Positions 35,772 through 44,253 of a stretch of 64,000 nucleotides of DNA are shown here, in pieces. The stretch spans positions 62,001 through 126,000 of the forward strand of contig JAWKRT010000002.1 of NCBI GenBank assembly GCA_041389495.1, in the 5' to 3' direction. Below the pieces are notes generated by a model. The model saw nothing but the letters and a program-made list of their open reading frames with translations. It was not told where the DNA came from and did not search any database. This DNA is from Myxococcota bacterium. GTDB taxonomy: Bacteria > Myxococcota_A > UBA9160 > UBA4427. The position numbers were made by a program, and so were the translations under genes. How positions within the stretch are numbered: the stretch's first letter is position 1; each line of letters starts with the position of its first letter.

Positions 35772-36158
35772 CTACTCCGCCTCCGAGGGCACGCCGTCGC
35801 ACGCGTGCTCCGCGCACCGGCAGGGCTCGCCGTCCGGATGCATCGGACACGCTTCACCGTCCGCGTGCATCGGGCACGCCTCGCCGTGCGCGTGCATCGG
35901 GCACTCGTCGCCCTCGTGCATCGGGCACGCTTCGCCGTCCGCGTGCATCGGGCACTCGCCGCCCGCCTTCATCGGGCACTCGCCGCCCTCGTGCATCGGG
36001 CACGCGGCCGCGTCGCCATGGGCATGGTGATGTGCGCGGTGGTGCGCGTGCGGGCAGGGCTCGGAGGCCTCCTGCGGTGCGTCGTGTGCGCAGGCGAGCG
36101 CGAGTGCGGCGAAGAGCGCGGCCGCGGCCAGCCAGGTCGTTCTCGCGATCCGTTCCAT
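35772..36158 (-). CDS. Cys/Met/His-repeat lipoprotein (CPMH repeats)
   Basis: A 128-residue protein with a lipoprotein signal (hydrophobic stretch then LALAC lipobox at Cys23). The mature part has a His cluster (PCPHAHHRAHHHAHGD) and seven CPM(H/K) units spaced 8-9 residues apart, of the type CPMHADGEA, ending with CRCAEHACDG. This gives about ten Cys, over fifteen His and seven Met, an evident metal-binding surface probably at the periplasmic side of a membrane. Cu(I) or Zn/Ni storage is inferred from the thiol, thioether and imidazole mix. The DNA is a 24-27-base imperfect tandem repeat. I do not recognise a named family. It precedes rnhA by 2 bases. Confidence 0.85.
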   Translation of the reverse strand: MERIARTTWLAAAALFAALALACAHDAPQEASEPCPHAHHRAHHHAHGDAAACPMHEGGECPMKAGGECPMHADGEACPMHEGDECPMHAHGEACPMHADGEACPMHPDGEPCRCAEHACDGVPSEAE

Positions 36159-36206
36159 CTCGTTGCCTCCGTCCCTCGCAGGCGCCGCGCGCCGCGCGCG
36201 ACCGGC

Positions 36207-37301
36207 TCAGACACCCACGCGGAAGTGCACGACGTCGCCGTCGCGCATCGCGTACTCCTTGCCTTCGACGCGCATCGTGCCGCCCGCCTTGGCGCCGGCC
36301 TCGCCGCCGGCCGCGACGTAGTCGTCGAAGGCGATCACCTCGGCGCGGATGAAGCCGCGCTCGAAGTCGGTGTGGATGGTGCCTGCCGCCTGCGGTGCGA
36401 GCGTGCCGCGCCGGATCGTCCAGGCGCGCACCTCCTTCTCGCCCGCGGTGAAGAAGGTGATGAGGTCGAGCAGTGCGTAGGCGGCGCGGATCAGGCGGTC
36501 GAGCCCGGGCTCGTCGACGCCGAGCTCGCGCAGGAACTCGACCTTCTCCGCGTCGTCGAGCTCGGAGAGCTCGGCCTCGACCTTGCCGCACACGCGCACG
36601 ACGCCCGCGCCCGCCTCGGCCGCGCGGCGCTCGAGCGCCGCGCTGAACGCGTTGCCCTCGGCGAGCGACGCCTCGTCGACGTTCGCGACGTAGAGGACGG
36701 GCTTCGCGGTGAGCAGGTGGCAGTCGCGCAGCGCGGGGCGGAGGGCCTCGGCGACGGCGAACGTGCGCGCGGGCCGGCCCTCCGAGAGGTGCGCGAGCAG
36801 CTCGGTGAACATGGCCGACTGCGCCTTGCCGTCCTTGTCGCCGCTCTTGGCCGTGCGCTGCGCGCGGTCGAGCCGCTTCTCGACGGTGGCGATGTCGGCG
36901 AGGCCGAGCTCCGTCTCGATCGTCTCGACGTCGCGCAGCGGGTCGGGTGCGCCGTCGACGTGCGTCACGTTCTCGTCGTCGAAGCAGCGCACGACGTGCG
37001 CGATCGCGTCCGTCTCGCGGATGTGGCCGAGGAACTGGTTGCCGAGCCCTTCGCCCTCGGACGCGCCGCGCACGAGCCCGGCGATGTCGACGAACTCGAC
37101 GGTCGCGGGGACGACCTGCTTGCTGTGCACGATCGCGTCGAGCGCGGCGAGCCGCGCGTCGGGAACGACGACGACGCCGGAGTTCGGCTCGATCGTGCAG
37201 AAGGGATAGTTCTCGGCGGCGATGCCGGCGGCGGTGAGCGCGTTGAAGAGCGTGCTCTTGCCGACGTTGGGAAGGCCGACGATGCCGCACTGCAGGGCCA
37301 T
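36207..37301 (-). CDS. ychF: YchF/OLA1-family ATPase
   Basis: A 364-residue Obg-related P-loop ATPase, full length. Walker A is GLPNVGKSTLFNAL, switch pieces FVDIAGLVRGASEGEGLG and the NVDEASLAEGN region (NxxE replacing NKxD, typical of YchF) are present, and the C-terminal TGS-like domain ends AMRDGDVVHFRVGV. It binds ribosomes and hydrolyses ATP, with roles in translation and stress response. It is a conserved, normally single-copy gene, apparently monocistronic here. Confidence 0.96.
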   Translation of the reverse strand: MALQCGIVGLPNVGKSTLFNALTAAGIAAENYPFCTIEPNSGVVVVPDARLAALDAIVHSKQVVPATVEFVDIAGLVRGASEGEGLGNQFLGHIRETDAIAHVVRCFDDENVTHVDGAPDPLRDVETIETELGLADIATVEKRLDRAQRTAKSGDKDGKAQSAMFTELLAHLSEGRPARTFAVAEALRPALRDCHLLTAKPVLYVANVDEASLAEGNAFSAALERRAAEAGAGVVRVCGKVEAELSELDDAEKVEFLRELGVDEPGLDRLIRAAYALLDLITFFTAGEKEVRAWTIRRGTLAPQAAGTIHTDFERGFIRAEVIAFDDYVAAGGEAGAKAGGTMRVEGKEYAMRDGDVVHFRVGV

Positions 37302-37411
37302 GGGACGGGGAGCTCCAGACTTCCAAGCGTTCTGCGTCGCGCTCTTCGTCGCGCCCGCGCGGCCTCGCTCGGGGGGCGGACGCTAGCGCTCCGGCCGGCG
37401 GGCGACGACGG

Positions 37412-38614
37412 TCAGTCGCCGCTGCGCCCGTCGTTGCGGTCGTACTCGGCGAGGAACTCGCTGCGGAACGCGGCGTAGGCGTCTTGCGCGATGGCCTCGC
37501 GCGCGCGCGCCATGAGCCGCTCGTAGAAGCGCACGTTGTGGAGCGAGCAGAGGATGGCCGACAGCACCTCGTTCGCGGCGAACAGGTGGTGGAGGTAGGC
37601 GCGCGAGAAGCCGCCGGCGCAGGCCTCGCAGTCGCAGGTCGGGTCGATCGGGAAGCCGTCGCGCCGGTAGCGGCGGTTCGTGAGGCGGATGCGCCCGCGC
37701 GCGGTGAAGACGGTGGCGGAGCGCGCGTACCGCGTCGGGATCACGCAGTCGAACATGTCGATGCCGTAGCCGATGGCGGCGAGCAGGTCGTGCGGGAGCC
37801 CGACGCCCATCAGGTAGCGGGGCTTGTGCGCCGGCAGCAGCGGCGCGGTGTGCGACGTGATCTGGCACAGGAGCTCGTGCCCTTCGCCGACCGAGACGCC
37901 GCCGATCGCGTAGCCGGGGCAGTCGAGCGCGGCGAGCGACTGCGCGCACGCGCTGCGCAGGTCGGGGTAGACGCTGCCCTGCACGATCGCGAAGAGCGCC
38001 TGCGCGCCCGGGCGTGCGTGTGCGCGCATGCAGCGCTCCATCCACGCGAGCGTGCGGCGCACGCCGGTCGCGGCGAGCTCGCGCGCGGCCGGGTAGGGCG
38101 TGCACTCGTCGAACGCCATGATGATGTCGGCGCCGAGCGCGTTCTGGATCTCGATCGAGCGCTCGGGCGTGAGCTCCATGCGCTCGCCCGTCACCTCGTT
38201 CTGGAAGCGCACGCCGCGGTCGTCGATCGCGACCTTCGGGAGCGAGAAGACCTGGAAGCCGCCGCTGTCGGTGAGGATCGGCCCGTCCCAGCGCATGAAG
38301 CCGTGCAGACCGCCGAGCTTCTCGACGAGGCCCTCGCCGGGGCGGAGCGCGAGATGATAGGTGTTCGCGAGCACCACCTCGGCGCCCGTCGCGCGCACCT
38401 GCGCGGGCGTCATCGCCTTCACGGCGCCGTGCGTGCCGACGGGCATGAAGGCGGGCGTCGCGAAGCGGCCGTGCGGCGTCGTGACGACGCCGGTGCGCGC
38501 GTCGCCGCTCGTCGCTTCGAGCGCGAACGCGAGCGGAGCGCCGGCGTCGTGCGACCCTCCGCGCGCTCCTTCGCGCGCGCCGCCGTCGCGGCTCGCGGTG
38601 TCCGTCGTCGACAT
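37412..38614 (-). CDS. tgt: tRNA-guanine transglycosylase
   Basis: A 400-residue enzyme exchanging guanine 34 for preQ1 in GUN-anticodon tRNAs. The nucleophile Asp is in ILTDSGGFQVFSL or the later DMFDCVIPTR region, AFDECTPYP and LMGVGLPHDL are conserved, and the zinc site CDCEAC with a downstream His (AYLHHL) is intact. ATG 38614 is chosen; ATG 38626 would add four residues. A 40-residue Gly/Ala/Asp N-terminal extension precedes the catalytic barrel. It is divergent from pyrF with only 33 bases between starts. Confidence 0.95.
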   Translation of the reverse strand: MSTTDTASRDGGAREGARGGSHDAGAPLAFALEATSGDARTGVVTTPHGRFATPAFMPVGTHGAVKAMTPAQVRATGAEVVLANTYHLALRPGEGLVEKLGGLHGFMRWDGPILTDSGGFQVFSLPKVAIDDRGVRFQNEVTGERMELTPERSIEIQNALGADIIMAFDECTPYPAARELAATGVRRTLAWMERCMRAHARPGAQALFAIVQGSVYPDLRSACAQSLAALDCPGYAIGGVSVGEGHELLCQITSHTAPLLPAHKPRYLMGVGLPHDLLAAIGYGIDMFDCVIPTRYARSATVFTARGRIRLTNRRYRRDGFPIDPTCDCEACAGGFSRAYLHHLFAANEVLSAILCSLHNVRFYERLMARAREAIAQDAYAAFRSEFLAEYDRNDGRSGD

Positions 38615-38647
38615 CGGCCGCAGCATAGCGGTGCTACGCTGCGCGCC

Positions 38648-39616
38648 GTGCCGGACGCCACCGCACTGCCTTCGCCGCCGCGCCCCGCGCACTTCGGCGA
38701 CGCGCTCGTCGAGCGCGTGCGCGCGCTCGGGCACCCGCTGTGCGTCGGCATCGATCCGCATCTCGCGCTCGTTCCCGAGCCCTTCCGGCGCGGCGCGATG
38801 TCGCCCGACGACCCGGCGACGGCCGACGCCGTCGAGGTCCTGTGCAACGCACTCGTCGACCGCGTGGCCGGGCGTGTCGCCGTCGTGAAGCCGCAGGTCG
38901 CGTTCTTCGAGCAGCTCGGCTGGCGCGGTGTGCGCGCGCTCGAGCGCGTCGTCGCGCGCGCGCGCGCGGCGGGGCTCCTCGTGCTCGTCGACGCGAAGCG
39001 CGGCGACATCGGATCGACCGCCGAGGGCTATGCGGCCGCCTACTTCGGCGCCCGCGCGCCCGTCCGCGCCGATGCGCTCACCGTGAGCCCCTACCTCGGG
39101 CTCGACACGCTCGCGCCCTTCCTCGATGCGGCGCGCGCGAGCGGAGCGGGCGTCTTCGTGCTGGTCAAGACGAGCAACCCGGGCTCGGGCGACGTGCAGG
39201 ACCTCGCGGTCGCGGGCGAGCCCGTCTTCGTGCGGCTCGCGTCCGCGCTCGCGCCCGCCTGCGACGCGATGGCGGGGCCGGCGACGGGCTGGTCGTCGCT
39301 CGGCGTGGTCGCCGGCGCGACGCATCCCGAGCAGCACGAGGCGATCCGCAAGCAGCTCCCGCGCGCGCTCTTCCTCGTGCCGGGCTACGGCGCGCAGGGC
39401 GCGAGCGCGCGCGACGCGGTGCGCGGGTTCGTGCGCGGGCCGTCGGGCGTGCTCGAGGGCGGCGTCGTCGCCTCGTCGCGCGCGATCGCGTTCCCGTCGG
39501 CGGGCGCGAGCGCGTCCGCCGCGGGCTGGGAGCGCGCGGTCGACGATGCGCTCGCGCGTGCGATCGACGAGCTCGGCGACGCGGTCGCGCGCCGGGGTGC
39601 GGGGGCGGCGGGCTAG
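38648..39616 (+). CDS. pyrF: Orotidine 5'-phosphate decarboxylase (type 2)
   Basis: A 322-residue OMP decarboxylase of the longer type 2 form, last step of UMP synthesis. The catalytic Asp-Lys-Asp-x-x-x is VLVDAKRGDIGST; substrate-binding VGIDPHLALVPEP and VKTSNPGSGD also fit. GTG 38648 is the first possible start after TACGCT (38635-38640), which ends 7 bases upstream, so the mRNA may be leaderless. Its stop TAG overlaps the convergent small-protein stop in CTAG. pyrE lies downstream, separated by an acyl-CoA dehydrogenase gene. Confidence 0.95.
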   Translation: MPDATALPSPPRPAHFGDALVERVRALGHPLCVGIDPHLALVPEPFRRGAMSPDDPATADAVEVLCNALVDRVAGRVAVVKPQVAFFEQLGWRGVRALERVVARARAAGLLVLVDAKRGDIGSTAEGYAAAYFGARAPVRADALTVSPYLGLDTLAPFLDAARASGAGVFVLVKTSNPGSGDVQDLAVAGEPVFVRLASALAPACDAMAGPATGWSSLGVVAGATHPEQHEAIRKQLPRALFLVPGYGAQGASARDAVRGFVRGPSGVLEGGVVASSRAIAFPSAGASASAAGWERAVDDALARAIDELGDAVARRGAGAAG

Positions 39617-39744
39617 CGGTAGGTGCTGCGCGCGCCGCGCGACATGCGGCGGCGGGCGCGCGCGAGCTTGGCCTTGCGCTTCGCGCGGTGGCGGCTGCTG
39701 CGCTTGCTGCGGCTGCGGTGGGCGAGGCCCTTCACCTTCTTCAT
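39613..39744 (-). CDS. Small highly basic protein, 43 residues
   Basis: The product MKKVKGLAHRSRSKRSSRHR... contains about 20 Arg/Lys in 43 residues. Repeated use of AAG codons in this GC-rich DNA, a clean ATG and a near-exact fit between pyrF and the next gene support it being real. It is of the size and charge of ribosome- or nucleic-acid-binding peptides such as L34-, L36- or AURKAIP1-like proteins, but it does not match any I can name. Its stop codon shares CTAG with that of pyrF. Shine-Dalgarno signal is weak. Confidence 0.6.
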   Translation of the reverse strand: MKKVKGLAHRSRSKRSSRHRAKRKAKLARARRRMSRGARSTYR

Positions 39745-39991
39745 GACGACTCGCGGCTCCGGGAGGAACGGGGTTCGCGCGGCGCCCGACGGGAACGACG
39801 GGAGGGCGCTGCGGGGCGCCGCAGGGTAGGGGATCGCGCGCTCCGCGCCAGCCTCGCGCGCGGCCGCGCGCGCCCGCCCGCAAGCTAGTATGGGCCGCCC
39901 TCGCCACTGGCCGAAGGCCGCCGGCGCCGGCCCGCCGCCCACGGCGCGCGCCGCGCGGGTGCGCCGGCCGCGCGACCCTGGGAGCCGCCCC

Positions 39992-41179
39992 GTGACCAGC
40001 CCGCTCGACCGGATGATGGACTTCGATCTCACCGAAGAGCAGCGCGCCGTGCGCCAGCACGTCCGCGCCTTCGCCGAGGCGGAGATCCTGCCCTGGGTCG
40101 AGCAGTACGAGCGCGAGGAGCGCTACCCGCTCGAGCTGATCGCGAAGCTCCCGCCGCTCGGGTTCCTGGGGCCGATGATCCCCGAGGAGTACGGCGGTTC
40201 GTTCAGCGACGTCGTGACGTACGGGATCCTGTGCGAGGAGCTCGCGCGCGTCGACTGGGTGACGGCGTCGGTCGTCTCCGTCAGCAACTCGCTGTGTGCG
40301 TCGTCGATCCTGCGCTTCGGCACCGACGAACAGAAGCAGCGCTGGCTGCCCGGCATCGCGGCGGGCCGCACGCTCTGCTCGGCCTGTCTCACCGAGCCCG
40401 GCGGCGGCACCGACCTCGGCAACCTGCGCACGACGGCGACGAAGGTCGACGGCGGCTACCTGCTGAACGGCACCAAGGTGTTCATCTCGCACGCCGCACA
40501 CGCGGGCCTGTTCTTCGCGGTCGCGACGCTCGACCGCGCGCGCAGGCACAAGGGCGTCACCGTGTTCGCGTTCGACCCGCGCGCGCCCGAGACGGCGAAG
40601 GGCATCCGGCTCGGCGACTTCCCGATGCGCACGCTCAAGCGCGACAACCTGGCCGAGGTGCACTTCGAGGACGCGTTCGTGCCCGACGACGCGCTGCTCG
40701 GCGAGGAGTACGGCGGCTTCCCCATCCTGGGTGCCGCGCTCGACCTCGGACGTTATTCGGTCGCGGCGCGCTGCGTCGGGCAGGCGCAGCGCTGCGTCGA
40801 CCTCGCCGTTCCCTATGCGAACGAGCGCACCGCATTCGACCAGCGGATCGGCGAGTTCCAGCTCGTCCAGCAGAAGATCGCCAGCATGGTGTGCCGCGTG
40901 CAGCAGGCGCGGCTCGTCGTCCACCAGCTCGGGCGCATGAAGGACGCGGGCGTCGCGCGCGCGAGCATGGAGAGCTCGATGGCGAAGCTGCTCGCGAGCC
41001 AGGCCGCCGTGCAGAACGCGCTCGACGGGATGCAGATCTTCGGCGGCTACTCGTGCACGGCGGAGTACGAGATCGGGCGCCTGCTGCTCGAGGCGAAGAG
41101 CCTCGAGTTCGGCGAGGGCACGAGCGAGCTGCACACGAAGATCATCGCCGAGACGATGCTCGGCATGCGCAAGGGCTGA
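39992..41179 (+). CDS. Acyl-CoA dehydrogenase
   Basis: A 395-residue FAD-dependent acyl-CoA dehydrogenase, GTG start after GGGAG. FDLTEEQRAVRQHVRAFAE opens the fold, CLTEPGGGTDLGNLRT is the flavin-contact motif, and QIFGGYSCTAEYEIGRLL with EFGEGTSELHTKI ends it, the latter containing the flavin-binding GEGTS. A Glu is present in EGTSE at the usual catalytic region for short/medium-chain enzymes. It introduces a trans-2 double bond in acyl-CoA. It lies between pyrF and pyrE with no functional link obvious. TAGTAT at 39886-39891 may be its -10. Confidence 0.95.
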   Translation: MTSPLDRMMDFDLTEEQRAVRQHVRAFAEAEILPWVEQYEREERYPLELIAKLPPLGFLGPMIPEEYGGSFSDVVTYGILCEELARVDWVTASVVSVSNSLCASSILRFGTDEQKQRWLPGIAAGRTLCSACLTEPGGGTDLGNLRTTATKVDGGYLLNGTKVFISHAAHAGLFFAVATLDRARRHKGVTVFAFDPRAPETAKGIRLGDFPMRTLKRDNLAEVHFEDAFVPDDALLGEEYGGFPILGAALDLGRYSVAARCVGQAQRCVDLAVPYANERTAFDQRIGEFQLVQQKIASMVCRVQQARLVVHQLGRMKDAGVARASMESSMAKLLASQAAVQNALDGMQIFGGYSCTAEYEIGRLLLEAKSLEFGEGTSELHTKIIAETMLGMRKG

Positions 41180-41207
41180 GCGCGCGACGGCGCGCGAAGG
41201 GAGCGAC

Positions 41208-41777
41208 GTGGCCGACGAGCGACGCGAGCTGCTCGACCTCATCCTCGACGTCTCGTTCGAGCGCCGGAAGGTCGTGCTCTCGAGCGGGCGCGAGAGCGAC
41301 TTCTACCTCGACCTGCGCCAGACGCTGATGCGCCCGCGCGGCGTGCGGCTCGCCGGACACCTGCTCTGCGAGCGCCTCGCGTCGGGGCCGCGCGTCGACG
41401 CGGTGGGCGGCATGGCCGTCGGCGCCGTGCCGCTCGTCGCGGCCGTGCTCGCCGCCGCCGCCGAGCGCGACCCGGCCACGGCGCTCGTCGGCTTCTTCGT
41501 GCGCAAGCAGGCGAAGAGCCACGGGCTCGCTCGGCAGATCGAAGGAGCCTTCGCCGCGGGGCAGAGCGTCGCACTCGTCGAGGACACGACGACCACCGGC
41601 GGCTCGACGCTCGACGCGCTCGACATCGTCGAGGCCGCGGGCGGGAAGGTGGCGCGCGTGCTGTGCCTGGTGGACCGCGGCGAGGGCGCGGCCGACGCCT
41701 TCGCCGCGCGCGGCGTCGCGCTCGAGCCGCTGTTCACGCGCGCCGACCTGCCGCTCGGAGCCGACGCAAAGGCGTAA
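41208..41777 (+). CDS. pyrE: Orotate phosphoribosyltransferase
   Basis: A 189-residue type I phosphoribosyltransferase, GTG start, 28 bases after the dehydrogenase. SSGRESDFYLDLRQTLMRPRG is the OPRTase N-terminal segment, GGMAVGAVPLV the pyrophosphate loop and VALVEDTTTTGGSTLDALD the PRPP-binding motif. It makes OMP from orotate, the step before PyrF, giving both last UMP steps within 3.2 kb. It probably shares the dehydrogenase transcript. Confidence 0.94.
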   Translation: MADERRELLDLILDVSFERRKVVLSSGRESDFYLDLRQTLMRPRGVRLAGHLLCERLASGPRVDAVGGMAVGAVPLVAAVLAAAAERDPATALVGFFVRKQAKSHGLARQIEGAFAAGQSVALVEDTTTTGGSTLDALDIVEAAGGKVARVLCLVDRGEGAADAFAARGVALEPLFTRADLPLGADAKA

Positions 41778-41844
41778 CCCTCCCGGCGCGGGCCGCGTAC
41801 CCTCCGCCCGACCGCGGGCATTGTGCGTGCGGAGGGCCAGCCGG

Positions 41845-42210
41845 GTGCCGATCGACGTTCGCTTCGAGCCGGGCGGAGTGCGCCTGCGGCTCTCCGGCCG
41901 CTACGCCTATCGCGACGCCGTGCGCGAGCTGCTCGCCGCGGCCGACGGCGCCGACGGAGTGCGCCTGCTCGTCGACGGGCGCGGCTCGGACGTCGATCCG
42001 CCGACTCCCGCGCAGGCCGCGGCGATCATCGAACGCGACATCCCGCGCGTGCTCGAGCGGTTCTCGGAGATCGGCGTGCTGGTGGACTCGTTCGAGCTGC
42101 GCGAGGGCGCGCGCCGCTTCGCGGGCGCATCGGCCCTCCCGTCGCTCGACGTCGTGTTCGTCGATCCGGTGGCGGCCGAGCGGTGGCTGGCCGGGACGCC
42201 TAGCGAATGA
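41845..42210 (+). CDS. Hypothetical protein, STAS/SpoIIAA-like size
   Basis: A 121-residue soluble protein with no recognised family match. GTG 41845 is placed by GGAGGG 8 bases upstream; a TTG at 41821 would add 8 residues. It has a beta-rich start (PIDVRFEPGGVRLRLSGRYAYRDAV) then alternating helices, resembling the alpha/beta STAS or SpoIIAA-like layout in size. TACCCT lies 41 bases upstream. Its 3' end overlaps the convergent L,D-transpeptidase gene by 11 bases. Confidence 0.6.
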   Translation: MPIDVRFEPGGVRLRLSGRYAYRDAVRELLAAADGADGVRLLVDGRGSDVDPPTPAQAAAIIERDIPRVLERFSEIGVLVDSFELREGARRFAGASALPSLDVVFVDPVAAERWLAGTPSE

Positions 42211-42817
42211 CGAGCGTGGTCGGGCGCCGGAAGAGGTGGCGCACCTCGCCGTGCGGCGTCTCGATGCCCGCCTCGAGCGCGCCGCGCGCGGCGAGCCAGG
42301 CTTCGAGACGGCGCATCGCGTCGTCGGTGAGCTGCACGCAGCCGAGCGTCACCGGCGCGCCGAGCGCGTACCGGTGCGCACCCCCGTGGACCTGGAAGCT
42401 GCGGAAGAACGGGATCTTCGCGTAGCCGAGCGGACCGCTCCGCGAAGGCCGCGTCGCCACCGCGCCGTTCGCGCGCGCGGCCGGCCCGGGCGTGTAGCCC
42501 GGGTTGCCGATCCAGTGTCGCAGGTCGAAGCGCCCGGTCGGCGTCGGATGCGCGGGCGTTCCCGTCGCGACGCGGTAGACCGGAGTCGTGATGCCGTCGG
42601 CCGTCGCGCGGAGCTCGAAGTGCTCGAGCTCGACGTCGATGAACACGGTGTCGCGATTCCAGTCGAGCGCGCCGAGCGACACGAGCAACGCGGCGATCAT
42701 CGCGCCGCGCGCGAGCCACGTGCCACCGGCGGAATGCGAAGTGCGGCGGTCGCGCGCGCGCGATCGCCGAAGCGCATCGATCATCGGAGCCCGGTCCAAT
42801 CGCTCAGCCATCGCCAC
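42200..42817 (-). CDS. L,D-transpeptidase (YkuD-type)
   Basis: A 205-residue protein with an N-terminal membrane/signal segment (about residues 37-55) and a YkuD catalytic domain. The active-site pattern is HGG...TLGC with His in FQVHGGAHRYALG and the nucleophile Cys in VTLGCVQLTDD. It would cross-link or trim peptidoglycan, or attach lipoproteins, in the periplasm. TPTGRFDLRHWIGNPGY is the usual substrate-loop region. It is transcribed alone. Confidence 0.9.
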   Translation of the reverse strand: MAMAERLDRAPMIDALRRSRARDRRTSHSAGGTWLARGAMIAALLVSLGALDWNRDTVFIDVELEHFELRATADGITTPVYRVATGTPAHPTPTGRFDLRHWIGNPGYTPGPAARANGAVATRPSRSGPLGYAKIPFFRSFQVHGGAHRYALGAPVTLGCVQLTDDAMRRLEAWLAARGALEAGIETPHGEVRHLFRRPTTLVIR

Positions 42818-43292
42818 CCTCGGACGGGGATGCCCAAGTGCGACACGCTGGTGGGGGATTCGATGTGACCGCGCTCACCCTAACCGCTCGTTAGTCGCAT
42901 CTTCAAGCGCAAAGCGCCGCGCGACGCGCGTGCGAACGCGCGCCTCACATCGGATCGAGTGGGCTCGCCGCGGCGCGACGCGACGTGGGCTCGGCGCGAT
43001 GCGTGGGCGAAGATCAGCGTGGTGTTTGCGCTTCGATTCCGGTTTGGCTTCGTGTGAGCGGCTCGATCGCGGAAGCCGAGGGCCGCGCGGGCCGACGACG
43101 GCTCGCATGCGCGCGCGACGTCGCGATGTGGTGGCGTTGCACCACGGCTCGCTCGGTGACTTTCGTGGATCGCAAAAGACGGGGGAGCGCTTCGACCGCG
43201 CGAGCGTTCGGGGTCGGTGTTCGCGAGCTTGTCCGCGCGCGCGCCGAGCTCGCGATCGGACCGCACCGCGCGCACCACCGGGGGAGGACGCG
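42818..43292. other. Intergenic region without recognisable gene
   Basis: These 475 bases contain no ORF with convincing codon use on either strand. The middle third is somewhat less GC-rich. CTAACCGCTCGTTAG near 42880 is a short imperfect palindrome, and the right end carries the Shine-Dalgarno (GGGGAGG) of the next gene. It may hold the promoters for the divergent transpeptidase and VOC genes. Confidence 0.5.
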
Positions 43293-43646
43293 ATGATCCG
43301 AGGGGTCCATACGATGTTCTACTCGGCGGAGCCCACAGCGCTCCGCGCGTTCCTCGGCGAGAAGCTCGGGCTTCCCGCGACGGACGTGGGCGGAGGCTGG
43401 CTGATCTTCGATCTGCCGGAAGCGGACATGGGTTGTCACCCGGCGTCGGACGCAGAGGGGGCGACACCGGGAACGCACTACGTCTCCTTCTACTGCGACG
43501 ACGTGCGGAGCACGCGCGCCGAGCTGTCGGCGCGCGGCGTCGAGTTCACCGACGACATCGCGGACGTCGGCTACGGCCTGGCGACCCACTTCCGGATGCC
43601 GGGTGGCGTCCTCGTCGAGCTCTACCAGCCGAGCTATTCGAAGTAG
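43293..43646 (+). CDS. VOC-superfamily glyoxalase/dioxygenase-like protein
   Basis: A 117-residue single-module VOC fold protein preceded by GGGGAGG. It opens IRGVHTMFYSAEPTALRAFL, has ADMGCHP and THYVSFYCDDV in mid-domain, and ends GGVLVELYQPSY, the family pattern. A metal site is plausible (His and Glu at the usual positions) but substrate is unknown: members include glyoxalase I, fosfomycin resistance and extradiol dioxygenases. Confidence 0.85.
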   Translation: MIRGVHTMFYSAEPTALRAFLGEKLGLPATDVGGGWLIFDLPEADMGCHPASDAEGATPGTHYVSFYCDDVRSTRAELSARGVEFTDDIADVGYGLATHFRMPGGVLVELYQPSYSK

Positions 43647-43802
43647 CGGCCCAGCGGGCCGCGAGCGGGCCGTGAGCGGGCCCGACGCGGCGCGCCGCGC
43701 CGCGCGTTCGAATCCGGTAGCCTCGCGCGCCGATCGCAATGGCTCGCTCCGCCTCGGGTGGCGGTCCCGAGCCCGGCGGCCACAGGGCGAGCGGAGCGCG
43801 CA

Positions 43803-44198
43803 ATGATCAAGGCCACCGACATCGCCGACGGGATCGTGCTGCACCTCGACCCCGACGAGCTCGAGGCCGGCGGCGGGCGGTGCTCGGCGAGCGGCGCCGG
43901 TCGCGTGCAGGGCTCGCACTTCTTCGTCTGCATCGCGTCGGACGAGCGGTCGGGGAACTGGGTGCCGCTCTTCTCGGCGCCGGGGCCCGGGCGCGAGCTC
44001 GTGCCCAACGAGGCGAAGTCCGGGCACCCGCGGTGGTGCGAGAGCGCGACGTGGTACCCGAGCGATCAGGTCTGGCAGGCGCCGCACGCAGCGGCGATCG
44101 CCGCCGCGATCGCAGGAGGCGACCTCAGCGGCGCCGGCGTGCGCAATGCGCTGTCCGAGGCCGGCGTGGATCTCATCTACGCGGCTGCGCTCGGCTAG
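43803..44198 (+). CDS. Hypothetical protein with conserved small alpha/beta look
   Basis: A 131-residue soluble protein, ATG 43803. No family recognised. It has mixed beta strands in the first half (GIVLHLDPDEL, GSHFFVCIASDE, WVPLFSAPG) and a helical C-terminus rich in Ala/Gly. Single Trp and His residues (HPRWCESATWYP) are scattered. TAGCCT lies 79 bases upstream and a Shine-Dalgarno is not clear, so the start is less certain. Confidence 0.55.
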   Translation: MIKATDIADGIVLHLDPDELEAGGGRCSASGAGRVQGSHFFVCIASDERSGNWVPLFSAPGPGRELVPNEAKSGHPRWCESATWYPSDQVWQAPHAAAIAAAIAGGDLSGAGVRNALSEAGVDLIYAAALG

Positions 44199-44253
44199 GC
44201 GGCTGCCCGGCGCGCATCCTGGTCGCGTCGTCGGCGCGGTGCGATCGGAGGGG

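Noticed and set aside
35805..36020. Repeats of GCATCGGGCA type that look like a CRISPR array
   Set aside because: Units are 24-27 bases with no unique spacers; they encode the in-frame CPMH protein repeats.
42875..43296. Short ORFs of 70-100 codons in the 475-base gap
   Set aside because: No ribosome sites, random composition and conflicting frames.
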